A DNA stretch of 46,539 nt from Candidatus Anaerostipes avistercoris (GTDB taxonomy: Bacteria; Bacillota; Clostridia; Lachnospirales; Lachnospiraceae), in assembly GCA_019119895.1 (NCBI GenBank), contig DWWD01000017.1, positions 1 to 46,539 on the forward strand. The letters run 5' to 3'. Below, in pieces: positions 35,696-44,421 of the stretch. The position numbers were made by a program, and so were the translations under genes. The notes under the pieces were generated by a model. That model worked only from the letters and a program-made list of their open reading frames with translations, was not told where the DNA came from and made no database searches. The number at the start of each line of letters is the position of its first letter. The first letter of the stretch is position 1.

Positions 35696-36480
35696 ATGTA
35701 CTTTTTTGAGGAAGGACAGTGGGAAAAGAACAGACCGTTTCTGATTTCAGATCAGGAGGGGACCGTGACGTATGGTGATCTGGACAGTTTTACAGAAATA
35801 ATGGGAAAAAAATTAAAAAAAGGAAACTGGTGTTTTTACTGTGCAGAAATACGCCGGGATCTGTTATGGGATATTTTTCCTTCCAATAAAAGGGGTAGTT
35901 CCCCTTTTATTGGAAGGAGAAATAGAGTATGATAAGGTTAAAAGACTAATGGAACGTTATGAACCGGATTATCTCGCTCTTTTGCTGACAACCTCAGGCA
36001 GCACAGGAAGTCCCAAACTGGTACGTCAGAGCTATGAGAATATCCAGTCCAATGCAGAAGCCATTGTCCGGTATCTGGAGCTGGACAGCAGAGAAAGGCC
36101 TATCACCACACTGCCTATGAGCTATACATATGGGTTGTCTATTATTCACAGCCATGCGGCGTGCGGCGCTGCAGTTTTGATGACGGAATTTTCCATGTTC
36201 CAGCAGGAATTCTGGGATTTTTTCCGGAAAGAGAAGGCAACTTCTTTTGGAGGAGTATGCGGAAATCACCGCAGTCTGTACTGGAAAAGATGACCACCTT
36301 AACATTTTTGTGGAAAAAAAGGAAAAAATTCAGGAAGCAGAATTGCTGGATTTTATCAGCGGAAGTCTGCATATGAATGAAAGTTCTTGTCATTTAATCC
36401 GGCTGGAACGGTTTCCGGTAAATGAATCAGGGAAAATACGATACAGCGAATTGGAGGGAGGAGAATGTCTTACGAATTAG
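35696..36480 (+). pseudogene. Acyl-AMP ligase (AMP-dependent synthetase family), multiply broken
   Basis: A good AAAGGAGG site precedes ATG 35696 and the first 40 or so residues (FLISDQEGTVTYGDLDSF) look like an adenylating enzyme N-terminus. The frame then breaks around a large perfect palindrome (35878-35918). It resumes in another frame with KGVVPLLLEGEIE and ALLLTTSGSTGSPKLVRQSY, the AMP-binding motif, and TLPMSYTYGLSIIHSH. Near 36245 another deletion joins this to the C-terminal hinge part (FPVNESGKIRYSELEGG) in a third frame, ending 36480 inside rpoN. Intact relatives have about 450-500 residues. It once probably loaded the ACP. Confidence 0.75.
35878..35918. repeat. Perfect 18-base inverted repeat within the ligase pseudogene
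   Basis: The left arm 35878-35895 and right arm 35901-35918 (core CCTTCCAATAAAAGGGG and its exact complement) enclose a 5-base loop. It lacks a T-run, so it is a poor terminator, and it coincides with the frame break in the ligase gene. Confidence 0.85.
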
Positions 36481-37769
36481 AGTTAGAACAGGGATTGTCT
36501 CAGCAGCTGAATCAATTTCAGATCCAGTCGCTGAATATCCTGGCATTGGATAATTATGAACTGGAACAGTTTATGCAGAATGAATTTGCGGAAAATCCCA
36601 TGCTGGAACATCACCCTTCTGATCAGCCGCCAATTTCCAAAGCAAATGCAGGCGGATGGAAAGAAAGGAAAGAAATGCCGTGGAAGGATGAAGCTGCCGG
36701 AAACAGAAAATGGATGATTCTGGATCAGCTGAATCCATCAGATTATACGAAAGAACAGTGGCGCATCATGGAATATCTGGAAGAATGTGTCGATGACACA
36801 GGAATTCTGGATATTTCCATGGAGCAGGTGAGCCGTTATCTGGATGTATCCAGGGAAGCATGCGAGTGGTGCTGGAAGGAACTAAAAAAATTGGATCCGC
36901 CGGGTGTTTTTGCAAGAGATCTGAGGGAATGTCTCTGGATTCAGCTGGAACGTTCCGGGCGCGGAAATGAGCATTTGCGCAGAATTCTGCAGGATCATCT
37001 GATGGATGTGGCAGATGGAAGAATTTCAGATATTTCCAGAGACTTGAATATTACAACAGCGCAGGTGAGGAAATATATTTTCACGATCCAGTCCCTGAAT
37101 CCAAGACCGTTATGGGGATATTCAGAAGAAAAGGAAGATTATATTATTCCGGATATTCTGCTGGTGGAAGAAAAAGATCAATGGCATGTGGAACTGAATG
37201 ACAGCTGGATGGGCGATTACGCCATGAATGACTATTATCTTAAAATGTTTCATCAGATTGAAGATCCGGAACTGAAAGCTTATTTCCGCCGGAAGTATGA
37301 ACGGTGCTGTTTTATTTTTCGCAGTATTGAGCAGAGAAGTGAAACAATATTGAAAATCTGCCAGGCTGTTGTCAGGAGACAGGAGGCCTATTTTTTAAAA
37401 GAAGGGAAACTTCAGCCGATGACTATGAAGGAAGTGGCCGATGAAATTCAGATGCATGTTTCAACGGTCAGCCGGGCTGTAAAAGGAAAGTATATTCAGT
37501 CCCGGCGGGGAACAACAGGGCTGAGAGAAGTGTTCCAGTCAGCAGCTTCTTTCGGCAGCAAAGAGAATACAACAAAAGACATTAAAGAAAAACTGCTGGA
37601 AATCATCAGAGAAGAGGATGCCAGCCGTCCGTACAGTGATCAGAAACTGTCAAATCTTTTGGAACAAGCTGGAATCCGTATATCCAGGAGAACAGTGGCA
37701 AAATACCGGAAAGAAATGGGGATCAAAGGAACTTACGAGCGGAAGATAAGCGCAGGGAAAACCGGATAA
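36465..37769 (+). CDS. rpoN: RNA polymerase sigma-54 factor
   Basis: This alternative sigma factor needs an ATP-driven activator to open -24/-12 promoters. It has 434 residues. The N-terminal glutamine-rich region I (LSQQLNQFQIQSLNILALDNYELEQFMQNEFAENPMLE) contacts activators. The central core-binding region is followed by the DNA-binding helix-turn-helix MTMKEVADEIQMHVSTVSRAVKGKYIQ (about 318-344) and the RpoN box SRRTVAKYRKEMG (about 408). All regions are intact. It starts at ATG 36465 with GGAGGGAGGAG, overlapping the ligase remnant by 16 bases, and is followed within 45 bases by an activator gene. The upstream sigma-54 promoter could give autoregulated expression. Confidence 0.96.
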   Translation: MSYELELEQGLSQQLNQFQIQSLNILALDNYELEQFMQNEFAENPMLEHHPSDQPPISKANAGGWKERKEMPWKDEAAGNRKWMILDQLNPSDYTKEQWRIMEYLEECVDDTGILDISMEQVSRYLDVSREACEWCWKELKKLDPPGVFARDLRECLWIQLERSGRGNEHLRRILQDHLMDVADGRISDISRDLNITTAQVRKYIFTIQSLNPRPLWGYSEEKEDYIIPDILLVEEKDQWHVELNDSWMGDYAMNDYYLKMFHQIEDPELKAYFRRKYERCCFIFRSIEQRSETILKICQAVVRRQEAYFLKEGKLQPMTMKEVADEIQMHVSTVSRAVKGKYIQSRRGTTGLREVFQSAASFGSKENTTKDIKEKLLEIIREEDASRPYSDQKLSNLLEQAGIRISRRTVAKYRKEMGIKGTYERKISAGKTG

Positions 37770-37813
37770 AAAAACGCCGGCAGACAGGAATGTGGTCAGA
37801 AAGGATGGAAATT

Positions 37814-39250
37814 ATGGAGGAAGATAAAAGAAATCGTATTTTTCAGACTGCAGAAGAAGCGCAGAAACATTTGGAAGAAATCATAGAACATTCCTTTGAC
37901 GGGATCTATATTACAGATGGAAATGGAAATACGATTATGGTCAATCGTGCCTATGAACAGATTACGGGTCTTAAGAAAAAAGAAGTACTGGGGAAGAATA
38001 TGGAATCTCTGGTGCGGTCAGGGGTAATTTCTGTATCCGGATCTCTTCATGCGATCAGGGAAAACAGAGTGGTTACATTGTCCCAGGAATTCAAGACCGG
38101 AAAGAAGGCAGTCATTACCAGCTCTCCGATTTATGATGAGGATGGGGACATATCTATGGTCGTAACCAATGTAAGAGATCTGACAGAAATCTATCAGTTA
38201 AAGGAAAGAGTGGTGGAGCAGAAACAGGAAGAAGAGAAACTCCGGCAGAATCTCATGCATGTACAGAACCAGATGATGGAGGAAGATATGATCGTTCAGG
38301 ATGAGAACGCTCTGAGAGTCGTGTTTATGGCGGATAAAGTGGCGCCGCTGGATGCTACGGTTATGCTGCTGGGAGAAACCGGCGTTGGAAAGGAAGTATT
38401 CGCACGGTATATTTTCAAAAAGAGTCACAGAAAAGATCAGAATTTTATCAAAGTAAACTGCGGCGCGATTCCGGAAAATCTTCTGGAAAGCGAGCTCTTC
38501 GGTTATGAAAAGGGAGCTTTTACCGGAGCCAGCCGCAATGGAAAGATTGGTCTGTTTGAGCTGGCGGATAAGGGAACCATATTTCTGGACGAAATAGGAG
38601 AACTTCCCCTGAATATGCAGGTAAAACTTTTGCGCGCCATTCAGGAAAAAGAAATTGAGAGGATAGGGGGAACCAGACCGATCAAGATCGATGTTCGTAT
38701 TATTGCGGCGACTAATCGGAATCTGGAGGCGATGATGCAGGAAGGAAAATTCCGGGAGGATTTGTACTATCGCCTGATGGTATTTCCGATTCAGATTCCT
38801 GCTCTGAGGGAGAGACCGGGAGATATCGAACCCCTTGCCGGATTCTTCCTGGAAAAGTTCAATAAAAAATATAATTTTCATAAAAGATTCTCGGAGGGAA
38901 CTATGTATCTCCTGAAAGAATATCAATGGCCGGGGAATATCAGGGAATTGAAAAATATAGTAGAGAGGGCGATCATTATCAGCAATGGCGATGAAATCGA
39001 TCAGGATGCCGTGCCGATTTTCCATCGGGATACCAGCGCACGGCAGACAAAGAGAACGCGGCGACCGGTTCGTGATCTCAGACGGGAATTGCAGAGAATT
39101 GAAGCAGAGTATATGGAGGAAGCATATGAAAAATACGGCAATGTCAGAGATGCAGCCGCAAGCCTTGGAATGAATGCGTCAACCTTTGTGAGGAATAGGA
39201 AAAAGTATCGGGAAACTATAGGAAAAGCCACACAGGAAGGTGTTGAATGA
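37814..39250 (+). CDS. PAS-domain sigma-54-dependent transcriptional activator
   Basis: This enhancer-binding protein has about 478 residues. An N-terminal PAS sensor domain (about 20-120; HSFDGIYITDGNGNTIMVNRAYEQITG) is followed by a short coiled linker. The AAA+ domain has Walker A GETGVGKE (about 187), the sigma-54 contact loop GAFTGA (234-239), Walker B GTIFLDEIGELP and LREDLYYRL. A Fis-type helix-turn-helix (about 440-475; GNVRDAAASLGMNASTFVRNRKKY) binds DNA. I prefer ATG 37814 (AAAGGA 9 bases upstream); ATG 37790 would add eight residues with poor spacing. It sits right after rpoN and most likely controls the two divergent sigma-54 promoters, sensing an unknown small molecule. Confidence 0.93.
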   Translation: MEEDKRNRIFQTAEEAQKHLEEIIEHSFDGIYITDGNGNTIMVNRAYEQITGLKKKEVLGKNMESLVRSGVISVSGSLHAIRENRVVTLSQEFKTGKKAVITSSPIYDEDGDISMVVTNVRDLTEIYQLKERVVEQKQEEEKLRQNLMHVQNQMMEEDMIVQDENALRVVFMADKVAPLDATVMLLGETGVGKEVFARYIFKKSHRKDQNFIKVNCGAIPENLLESELFGYEKGAFTGASRNGKIGLFELADKGTIFLDEIGELPLNMQVKLLRAIQEKEIERIGGTRPIKIDVRIIAATNRNLEAMMQEGKFREDLYYRLMVFPIQIPALRERPGDIEPLAGFFLEKFNKKYNFHKRFSEGTMYLLKEYQWPGNIRELKNIVERAIIISNGDEIDQDAVPIFHRDTSARQTKRTRRPVRDLRRELQRIEAEYMEEAYEKYGNVRDAAASLGMNASTFVRNRKKYRETIGKATQEGVE

Positions 39251-39459
39251 TATATCATTTTGGAGATTATGAACAGGAAGGGATTTTTGAGGAAAATGGA
39301 TTTCTTAAGATTTGTGCTCATCCACCGGAAAAGATAAGTAAATATTTCAAATTGATATACAGTATTTACAGTGAAATAACAAGGGAAGAAAAAATATTGG
39401 TAAAAACATATAAAAACATTTCCCAAAATATAAATTTTGTGTTACAATTAGTCCAATGA
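39247..39459 (+). CDS. Possible small ORF after the activator gene (doubtful)
   Basis: A 70-residue frame overlaps the activator stop by ATGA and has AGGAAGG about 6 bases before its ATG, which favours translation. Against it, the sequence is unrecognised, AT-rich, and its last codons run through the probable -10 box of ppdK (39443-39448). It has no membrane segment or motif. It could be a decayed or spurious ORF. Confidence 0.2.
   Translation: MIYHFGDYEQEGIFEENGFLKICAHPPEKISKYFKLIYSIYSEITREEKILVKTYKNISQNINFVLQLVQ
39443..39448 (+). promoter_or_regulatory. Candidate extended -10 of ppdK
   Basis: TACAAT is preceded directly by TGT (39440-39442), an extended -10. The -35 region (TTTCCC) is weak. 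Confidence 0.4.
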
Positions 39460-39496
39460 CATATGATGTGACAATATGTATTTAGGAGGTATAAAC

Positions 39497-42121
39497 ATGT
39501 CAACAAAATGGGTTTACAAATTTAGCGAAGGAAACGCTGATATGCGTAATCTTCTTGGCGGTAAAGGTGCCAATCTGGCTGAGATGACCGGATTGAATCT
39601 GCCAATCCCTCAGGGCTTTACTGTAACCACAGAAGCCTGCACAAATTACTATGAGTGCGGAGAAAAAATCAGTGATGAGGTTGCAGAACAGGTATATGCA
39701 GCAATGAAAGACCTGGAAGAAATCCAGGGCAAGAAGTTCGGAGATCTGGAAGATCCGCTTCTGGTATCCGTTCGTTCCGGAGCTCGTGTATCTATGCCGG
39801 GTATGATGGATACGATCCTGAACTTAGGTTTGAATGATGAAGCTGTAGAAGGATTTGCCAAGAAGACAGGAAATCCTCGTTTCGCATATGATTCATATCG
39901 CCGTTTCATCCAGATGTTCTCTGATGTTGTAAAAGAAGTGGACAAAGACAAGTTCGAAGAAGTGCTGGATCAGATGAAAGCTGAAAAAGGCGTAGAATAT
40001 GATACAGATCTGGATGCAGATGACATGAAAGAAGTCATCAAGAGATACAAAGCAATTTACAAGACAGCTCTGGGAGAAGATTTCCCACAGGATCCGAAAG
40101 AGCAGCTGTTCGAGGCAATCAAAGCTGTATTCCGTTCCTGGGATAATCCTCGTGCGATCTACTATCGTCGAATGAATGACATCCCTGGAGACTGGGGAAC
40201 TGCTGTTAACGTACAGACCATGGTATTCGGTAACATGGGAGACACATCAGGAACAGGTGTTGCATTTACAAGAAACCCATCTACAGGTGAGAAACAGATT
40301 TATGGTGAGTACCTGATCAACGCTCAGGGTGAAGACGTTGTTGCCGGCGTTCGTACACCACAGCCGATCACCAAATTGAAAGAAGACCTGCCGGAATGCT
40401 ATGAACAGTTTATGAACATTGCGCATACACTGGAAGAGCATTATCGTGATATGCAGGATATGGAATTTACGATCCAGGAAGGTAAATTATACTTCCTTCA
40501 GACAAGAAATGGTAAGAGAACAGCAGCAGCAGCTCTTCGTATTGCCTGCGAATTAGTAGACGAAGGAAAGATCACAAAAGAAGAAGCTGTATCCAGAGTA
40601 GAAGCAAAATCACTGGATCAGTTATTACATCCAAACTTTGATCAGGAAGCTTTAAAAGCAGCAGTACCGATCGGACAGGCTCTTCCGGCTTCTCCGGGAG
40701 CTGCAGCTGGTAAAGTTTACTTTGATGCAGAGACAGCCAAGATCCACCATGAAGCAGGATTAAAGGTTATCCTTGTACGTCTGGAGACATCTCCGGAAGA
40801 TATCGAAGGGATGCATGCAGCTGAAGGTATCCTGACAGCTCGTGGAGGAATGACATCCCATGCAGCCGTAGTTGCCCGTGGTATGGGTACAGCCTGTGTA
40901 GCAGGATGCGGAGATATTGAATTTGCAGAAGATGGAAAATCCTTTACATTAGGCGGAAAGACTGTCAATGAAGGAGATTACATTTCCCTTGATGGTTCTA
41001 CAGGTAAGATTTACCTTGGTGAAGTACGTACAGTACCTGCAAGCATCAGCGGTAACTTTGACCGTCTCATGAAATGGGCAGATGAGATTCGTACATTACG
41101 GGTAAGAACAAATGCAGATACACCTGCAGACGCTTTGAACGCAGTAAAATTCGGTGCGGAAGGTATCGGACTCTGCCGTACAGAGCATATGTTCTTCGAT
41201 GCAGAGAGAATTCCGAAGATTCGCCGTATGATCCTCTCTACAACGAAAGAAGCAAGAGAAGTTGCATTAAATCAGCTGATTCCTTATCAGAAACAGGACT
41301 TCAAAGAATTATACGAGGTAATGGAAGGAAGACCGGTCACAATCCGTTTCTTAGATCCGCCTCTTCATGAGTTCCTTCCTAACACAATGGAAGAGATCAG
41401 TGCTCTTGCACAGGATATGGGAGTTACAGTAGAAGAAATCAATATGAGACGTGCAGCTCTTCATGAGTTCAACCCAATGATGGGTCACCGTGGATGCCGT
41501 CTGGCAGTTACTTATCCTGAGATTGCCAAGATGCAGACAAGAGCCGTAATGGAAGCTGCCATCGAAGTAAAACAGGAAAAAGGATATGATATCGTTCCTG
41601 AAATCATGATCCCATTGGTAGGAGAAAAGAAAGAGCTTGCGTTTGTTAAGAATGTAGTCGTTGAGACAGCTGAAAAAGTAAAAGAGTACTATGAGTCTGA
41701 CATCCAGTACAAAGTTGGTACTATGATCGAGATTCCTCGTGCTGCACTTCTTGCTGACGAGATTGCAGAAGAAGCAGAATTCTTCTCCTTCGGAACAAAC
41801 GACTTAACACAGATGACATTCGGATTCTCCCGTGATGACGCTGGTAAGTTCTTAGATGCATATTATGACAACAAGATTTACGAGTCTGACCCATTCGCAA
41901 AACTGGATCAGAAAGGTGTTGGTCAGTTAGTTGAAATGGCAGCTAAGAAAGGAAAAGCAACTCGTCCGGACATCCATCTTGGAATCTGCGGGGAGCATGG
42001 TGGAGATCCATCTACTATCGACTTCTGCTACAGAGCCGGACTGGATTATGTATCCTGCTCACCATTCCGTGTACCAATCGCAAGACTGGCAGCTGCTCAG
42101 GCAGTTCTCAACAATAAATAG
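39497..42121 (+). CDS. ppdK: Pyruvate, phosphate dikinase
   Basis: It interconverts pyruvate, ATP and phosphate with PEP, AMP and PPi; in anaerobes it often replaces pyruvate kinase or feeds gluconeogenesis. It has 874 residues with the normal three-domain order: ATP-grasp nucleotide domain (GGKGANLAEM, SVRSGA), phospho-His domain with GGMTSHAAVVARGMG (His455, the same number as in the Clostridium symbiosum enzyme), and PEP/pyruvate TIM barrel with catalytic Cys in ICGEHGGDP. ATG 39497 with TTAGGAGGT is the family-typical start (MSTKWVYKF); the extension to 39476 uses that ribosome site as codons. No regulatory kinase/phosphatase gene is adjacent. The coding bias suggests high expression. Confidence 0.97.
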   Translation: MSTKWVYKFSEGNADMRNLLGGKGANLAEMTGLNLPIPQGFTVTTEACTNYYECGEKISDEVAEQVYAAMKDLEEIQGKKFGDLEDPLLVSVRSGARVSMPGMMDTILNLGLNDEAVEGFAKKTGNPRFAYDSYRRFIQMFSDVVKEVDKDKFEEVLDQMKAEKGVEYDTDLDADDMKEVIKRYKAIYKTALGEDFPQDPKEQLFEAIKAVFRSWDNPRAIYYRRMNDIPGDWGTAVNVQTMVFGNMGDTSGTGVAFTRNPSTGEKQIYGEYLINAQGEDVVAGVRTPQPITKLKEDLPECYEQFMNIAHTLEEHYRDMQDMEFTIQEGKLYFLQTRNGKRTAAAALRIACELVDEGKITKEEAVSRVEAKSLDQLLHPNFDQEALKAAVPIGQALPASPGAAAGKVYFDAETAKIHHEAGLKVILVRLETSPEDIEGMHAAEGILTARGGMTSHAAVVARGMGTACVAGCGDIEFAEDGKSFTLGGKTVNEGDYISLDGSTGKIYLGEVRTVPASISGNFDRLMKWADEIRTLRVRTNADTPADALNAVKFGAEGIGLCRTEHMFFDAERIPKIRRMILSTTKEAREVALNQLIPYQKQDFKELYEVMEGRPVTIRFLDPPLHEFLPNTMEEISALAQDMGVTVEEINMRRAALHEFNPMMGHRGCRLAVTYPEIAKMQTRAVMEAAIEVKQEKGYDIVPEIMIPLVGEKKELAFVKNVVVETAEKVKEYYESDIQYKVGTMIEIPRAALLADEIAEEAEFFSFGTNDLTQMTFGFSRDDAGKFLDAYYDNKIYESDPFAKLDQKGVGQLVEMAAKKGKATRPDIHLGICGEHGGDPSTIDFCYRAGLDYVSCSPFRVPIARLAAAQAVLNNK

Positions 42122-42151
42122 AATAATCAATGAATGAACATTGATTGTATC

Positions 42152-42198
42152 CGGACGGCACATCATCCCTTCGGAGGGTGGGTGCCGTCCGCTTTTTG
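42152..42198 (+). terminator. Intrinsic terminator of ppdK
   Basis: GGACGGCAC (42153-42161) pairs with GTGCCGTCC (42182-42190), with further pairing inside (CCCTTCGGAGGG), and CTTTTT follows. Confidence 0.88.
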
Positions 42199-42275
42199 TG
42201 CGATACGCCCGGAGGGCGACCGCCGTGCTTGCATGAGCGGGCGTCCGAAGGGCAACGGTCATCGAGCGGCAGACA
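42199..42275 (+). repeat. GC-rich intergenic element before the TetR gene
   Basis: This stretch is much richer in G and C than its surroundings. It holds pairs of self-complementary pieces such as CGCCCGGAGGGCG and GGGCGTCCGAAGGGC, plus GCGGGCG with CGACCGCC. No gene or known RNA is recognised. It resembles a small mobile or repeated palindromic unit, or a leader structure of the regulator mRNA. Confidence 0.4.
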
Positions 42276-42289
42276 AGGAGATTATATCA

Positions 42290-42859
42290 ATGACGGATGT
42301 ACAGAGAACGAAAGACAGGATGAAATACCGCCTGGCAGAAGCCATGAAAGAATGTATGAGGCGTTCACCGGTGGAGAAAATCACAGTAAAAGAGATTACG
42401 GAGACCTGCGGAACCACCAGACAGACGTTTTACCGGAATTTTCAGGATAAATACGATCTGATCAATTGGTATTTTGACAAAATTCTGCTGGAATCTTTCG
42501 AGCATATGGGCGAGGGAAAGACGGTTCGGGAAGGGCTTGTCAATAAATTTCATTATATAGAACAGGAGAAGCTGTTTTTTAAAACTGCTTTTAAAAATGA
42601 TGATCAGAATAATCTCCGGGATCATGATTTTCATTTGATTCTCAGATTTTATACAGAGAGAATTGAAAAGAAATCCGGACAGAAGATGTCAGAACATTTA
42701 AGATTCCTTCTGGAAATGTACTGCCAGGGATCTGTTTATATGACGGTACAGTGGGTGTTCGGAAAGATAGAAGGAACGCCGGAACAGCTGGCGGAATCTC
42801 TGATTGCCGCTATGCCGGAAGAACTGACAGGGGTTTTTAAAGAATTGGAACTTCTGTAA
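42290..42859 (+). CDS. TetR/AcrR-family transcriptional regulator (DhaS-like)
   Basis: This 189-residue regulator has an N-terminal helix-turn-helix KITVKEITETCGTTRQTFYRNFQDKYDLI (about 26-54), a standard TetR DNA-binding head. The all-helical C-terminal domain (KTAFKNDDQNNLRDHDF...) resembles the DhaS-type group, which activates dihydroxyacetone or glycol metabolism. ATG 42290 is chosen for its AAGGAG site; the longer frame from 42134 would translate through the ppdK terminator. It lies 118 bases before the lactaldehyde reductase gene on the same strand and is its likely regulator. The ligand is unknown. Confidence 0.88.
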   Translation: MTDVQRTKDRMKYRLAEAMKECMRRSPVEKITVKEITETCGTTRQTFYRNFQDKYDLINWYFDKILLESFEHMGEGKTVREGLVNKFHYIEQEKLFFKTAFKNDDQNNLRDHDFHLILRFYTERIEKKSGQKMSEHLRFLLEMYCQGSVYMTVQWVFGKIEGTPEQLAESLIAAMPEELTGVFKELELL

Positions 42860-42977
42860 ATGTGACAGATTGCTCCTTTTGTAACTTTCTATTTTTGGGA
42901 GATATTGTTAAAATATAAACAGAGTAAGCCGGAGGGAACCGGCGGACAAAAATATAAAGAAAAGGAGATTGATAATT

Positions 42978-44123
42978 ATGGCAGACAGAATCATGCTCAA
43001 TGAAACATCTTATCACGGAGCAGGGGCAATCCAGGAGATTGCGGCAGAAGCAAAGGCAAGGGCATACAAAAAAGCTTTCGTATGTTCTGATCCGGATCTG
43101 ATCAAATTCGGTGTTACGGGAAAAGTAACAGATGTATTGGATAATGCGGGACTGGCTTATGAGATTTATTCTGATATCAAAGCAAATCCAACCATCGAGA
43201 ACGTACAGCACGGCGTACAGGCTTTCAAAGATGCTGAGGCAGACTATATCATTGCCATCGGCGGCGGATCTTCCATGGATACGGCGAAAGCCATCGGCAT
43301 TATCATTGCTAATCCGGAATTTGAAGATGTGAGAAGCCTTGAGGGAACGGCGGCTACGAAAAATCCGTGCGTTCCGATCATTGCGGTTCCGACAACAGCA
43401 GGAACAGCAGCCGAAGTTACGATCAATTATGTCATTACGGATGTTGAGAAAAAGAGAAAATTTGTATGTGTTGACCCGCATGATATGCCGGTGATCGCGG
43501 TTGTGGATCCTGATATGATGTCATCTATGCCGAAAGGACTGACAGCTTCCACAGGTATGGATGCTCTGACGCATGCGATCGAAGGTTATACAACAAAGGC
43601 CGCCTGGGAGATGACGGACATGTTCCACCTCAAAGCAATCGAGATTATTTCAAGATCTTTGAGAAGCGCCGTAGCCAATGAGAAAGAAGGACGTGAAGGC
43701 ATGGCGCTCGGACAGTATATCGCCGGAATGGGATTCTCCAACGTCGGACTCGGAATTGCTCATTCTATGGCCCATACACTGGGTGCCGTATATGACACAC
43801 CACACGGCGTTGCCTGCGCAATGATGCTTCCAATCGTTATGGAATATAATGCAGACTGTACAGGAGAAAAATACCGTGAGATCGCAAGAGCCATGGGTGT
43901 CAAAGGTGTGGATGATATGTCTCAGGAAGAATATAGAAAAGCAGCTGTAGATGCAGTGCGCAGGCTTTCTGAAGATGTGGGAATCCCTGCGAAACTGGAT
44001 GCCATCAAAGATGAAGATCTTGATTTCCTTGCAGAGTCCGCATATGCAGATGCGTGCGCTCCGGGCAATCCAAAAGACGCAAGCGTAGAAGATCTGAAAG
44101 ATCTGTTCCGAAAGATTATGTAA
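42978..44123 (+). CDS. fucO: Lactaldehyde reductase / 1,2-propanediol oxidoreductase (iron-dependent group III alcohol dehydrogenase)
   Basis: This 381-residue enzyme reduces lactaldehyde (from fucose or rhamnose) to 1,2-propanediol with NADH, or acts on similar diols. It is close to E. coli FucO along its length: MADRIMLNETSYHGAGAI at the start, AIGGGSSMDTAKAIGII (NAD-binding), PTTAGTAAEVTINYVITD, and the metal ligands Asp195, His199, His262 and His276. An AAAGGAG site lies 11 bases before ATG 42978. No fucose or rhamnose genes are present in the window. The alternative, a 4-hydroxybutyrate dehydrogenase related to the abf genes, fits the sequence less well. A terminator follows. Confidence 0.9.
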   Translation: MADRIMLNETSYHGAGAIQEIAAEAKARAYKKAFVCSDPDLIKFGVTGKVTDVLDNAGLAYEIYSDIKANPTIENVQHGVQAFKDAEADYIIAIGGGSSMDTAKAIGIIIANPEFEDVRSLEGTAATKNPCVPIIAVPTTAGTAAEVTINYVITDVEKKRKFVCVDPHDMPVIAVVDPDMMSSMPKGLTASTGMDALTHAIEGYTTKAAWEMTDMFHLKAIEIISRSLRSAVANEKEGREGMALGQYIAGMGFSNVGLGIAHSMAHTLGAVYDTPHGVACAMMLPIVMEYNADCTGEKYREIARAMGVKGVDDMSQEEYRKAAVDAVRRLSEDVGIPAKLDAIKDEDLDFLAESAYADACAPGNPKDASVEDLKDLFRKIM

Positions 44124-44149
44124 GATATCCGACGCAGGACGGAAGAAAA

Positions 44150-44191
44150 AGAGCCGCAGCTTCATATATATGGAGCCGCGGTTCTGTTTTT
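44150..44191 (+). terminator. Intrinsic terminator of fucO
   Basis: AGAGCCGC (44150-44157) pairs with GCGGTTCT (44178-44185), with an inner GCTTCATA/TATGGAGC stem, then GTTTTT. Confidence 0.8.
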
Positions 44192-44242
44192 GGAAATCAG
44201 AAACTGCTTCAAAACCGGCTTCAGGATTTTGTCGGATTTTGG

Positions 44243-44272
44243 TTGACGGTTTCAGATAATTTATGCTATACT
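44243..44272 (+). promoter_or_regulatory. Promoter of the licT-type gene
   Basis: TTGACG (44243-44248) and an extended TGC-TATACT (44264-44272) have an 18-base spacer. Confidence 0.65.
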
Positions 44273-44286
44273 AAACAAAGAGAAAA

Positions 44287-44317
44287 GGGATAGTGATTGT
44301 GCAGACAAGCTAAACCT
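44287..44317 (+). promoter_or_regulatory. RAT-like ribonucleic antiterminator sequence
   Basis: The leader segment beginning GGGATAGTGATTGTGCAG and ending AAACCT resembles RAT sites bound by LicT/BglG proteins (GGAT...GCAGGCAAAACC). It overlaps the left arm of the following terminator, as it must for mutually exclusive folding. Confidence 0.6.
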
Positions 44318-44377
44318 ATATGCAGAAATTAATTTGGAAGTTTTCTTTCAGGTTTTTTTGTGCATATAGGTTTTTTT
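44312..44377 (+). terminator. RAT-controlled leader terminator
   Basis: AAACCTATATGCA (44312-44324) pairs perfectly with TGCATATAGGTTT (44361-44373), followed by T's. It lies between the promoter and the antiterminator gene, so the gene would control its own readthrough. Confidence 0.85.
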
Positions 44378-44421
44378 ATGCCCAAAGAAGCACAGCAATC
44401 CGTACAGGAGGAAAAGTATTG

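Noticed and set aside
38198-39025. 275-codon minus-strand open frame inside the activator gene
   Set aside because: The opposite strand encodes a complete AAA+ activator with all motifs. The minus frame is unrecognisable.
42134-42289. N-terminal extension of the TetR regulator
   Set aside because: It would translate across the ppdK terminator and the GC-rich element. A good ribosome site and a normal TetR start are at 42290.
42978-44123. Reading the iron alcohol dehydrogenase as 4-hydroxybutyrate dehydrogenase to complete the abf pathway
   Set aside because: The whole sequence, including the N-terminal RIMLNETSY and the TTAGTAAEVTINYVITD stretch, follows E. coli FucO closely, and the gene lies over 10 kb from abfDT beside its own regulator.
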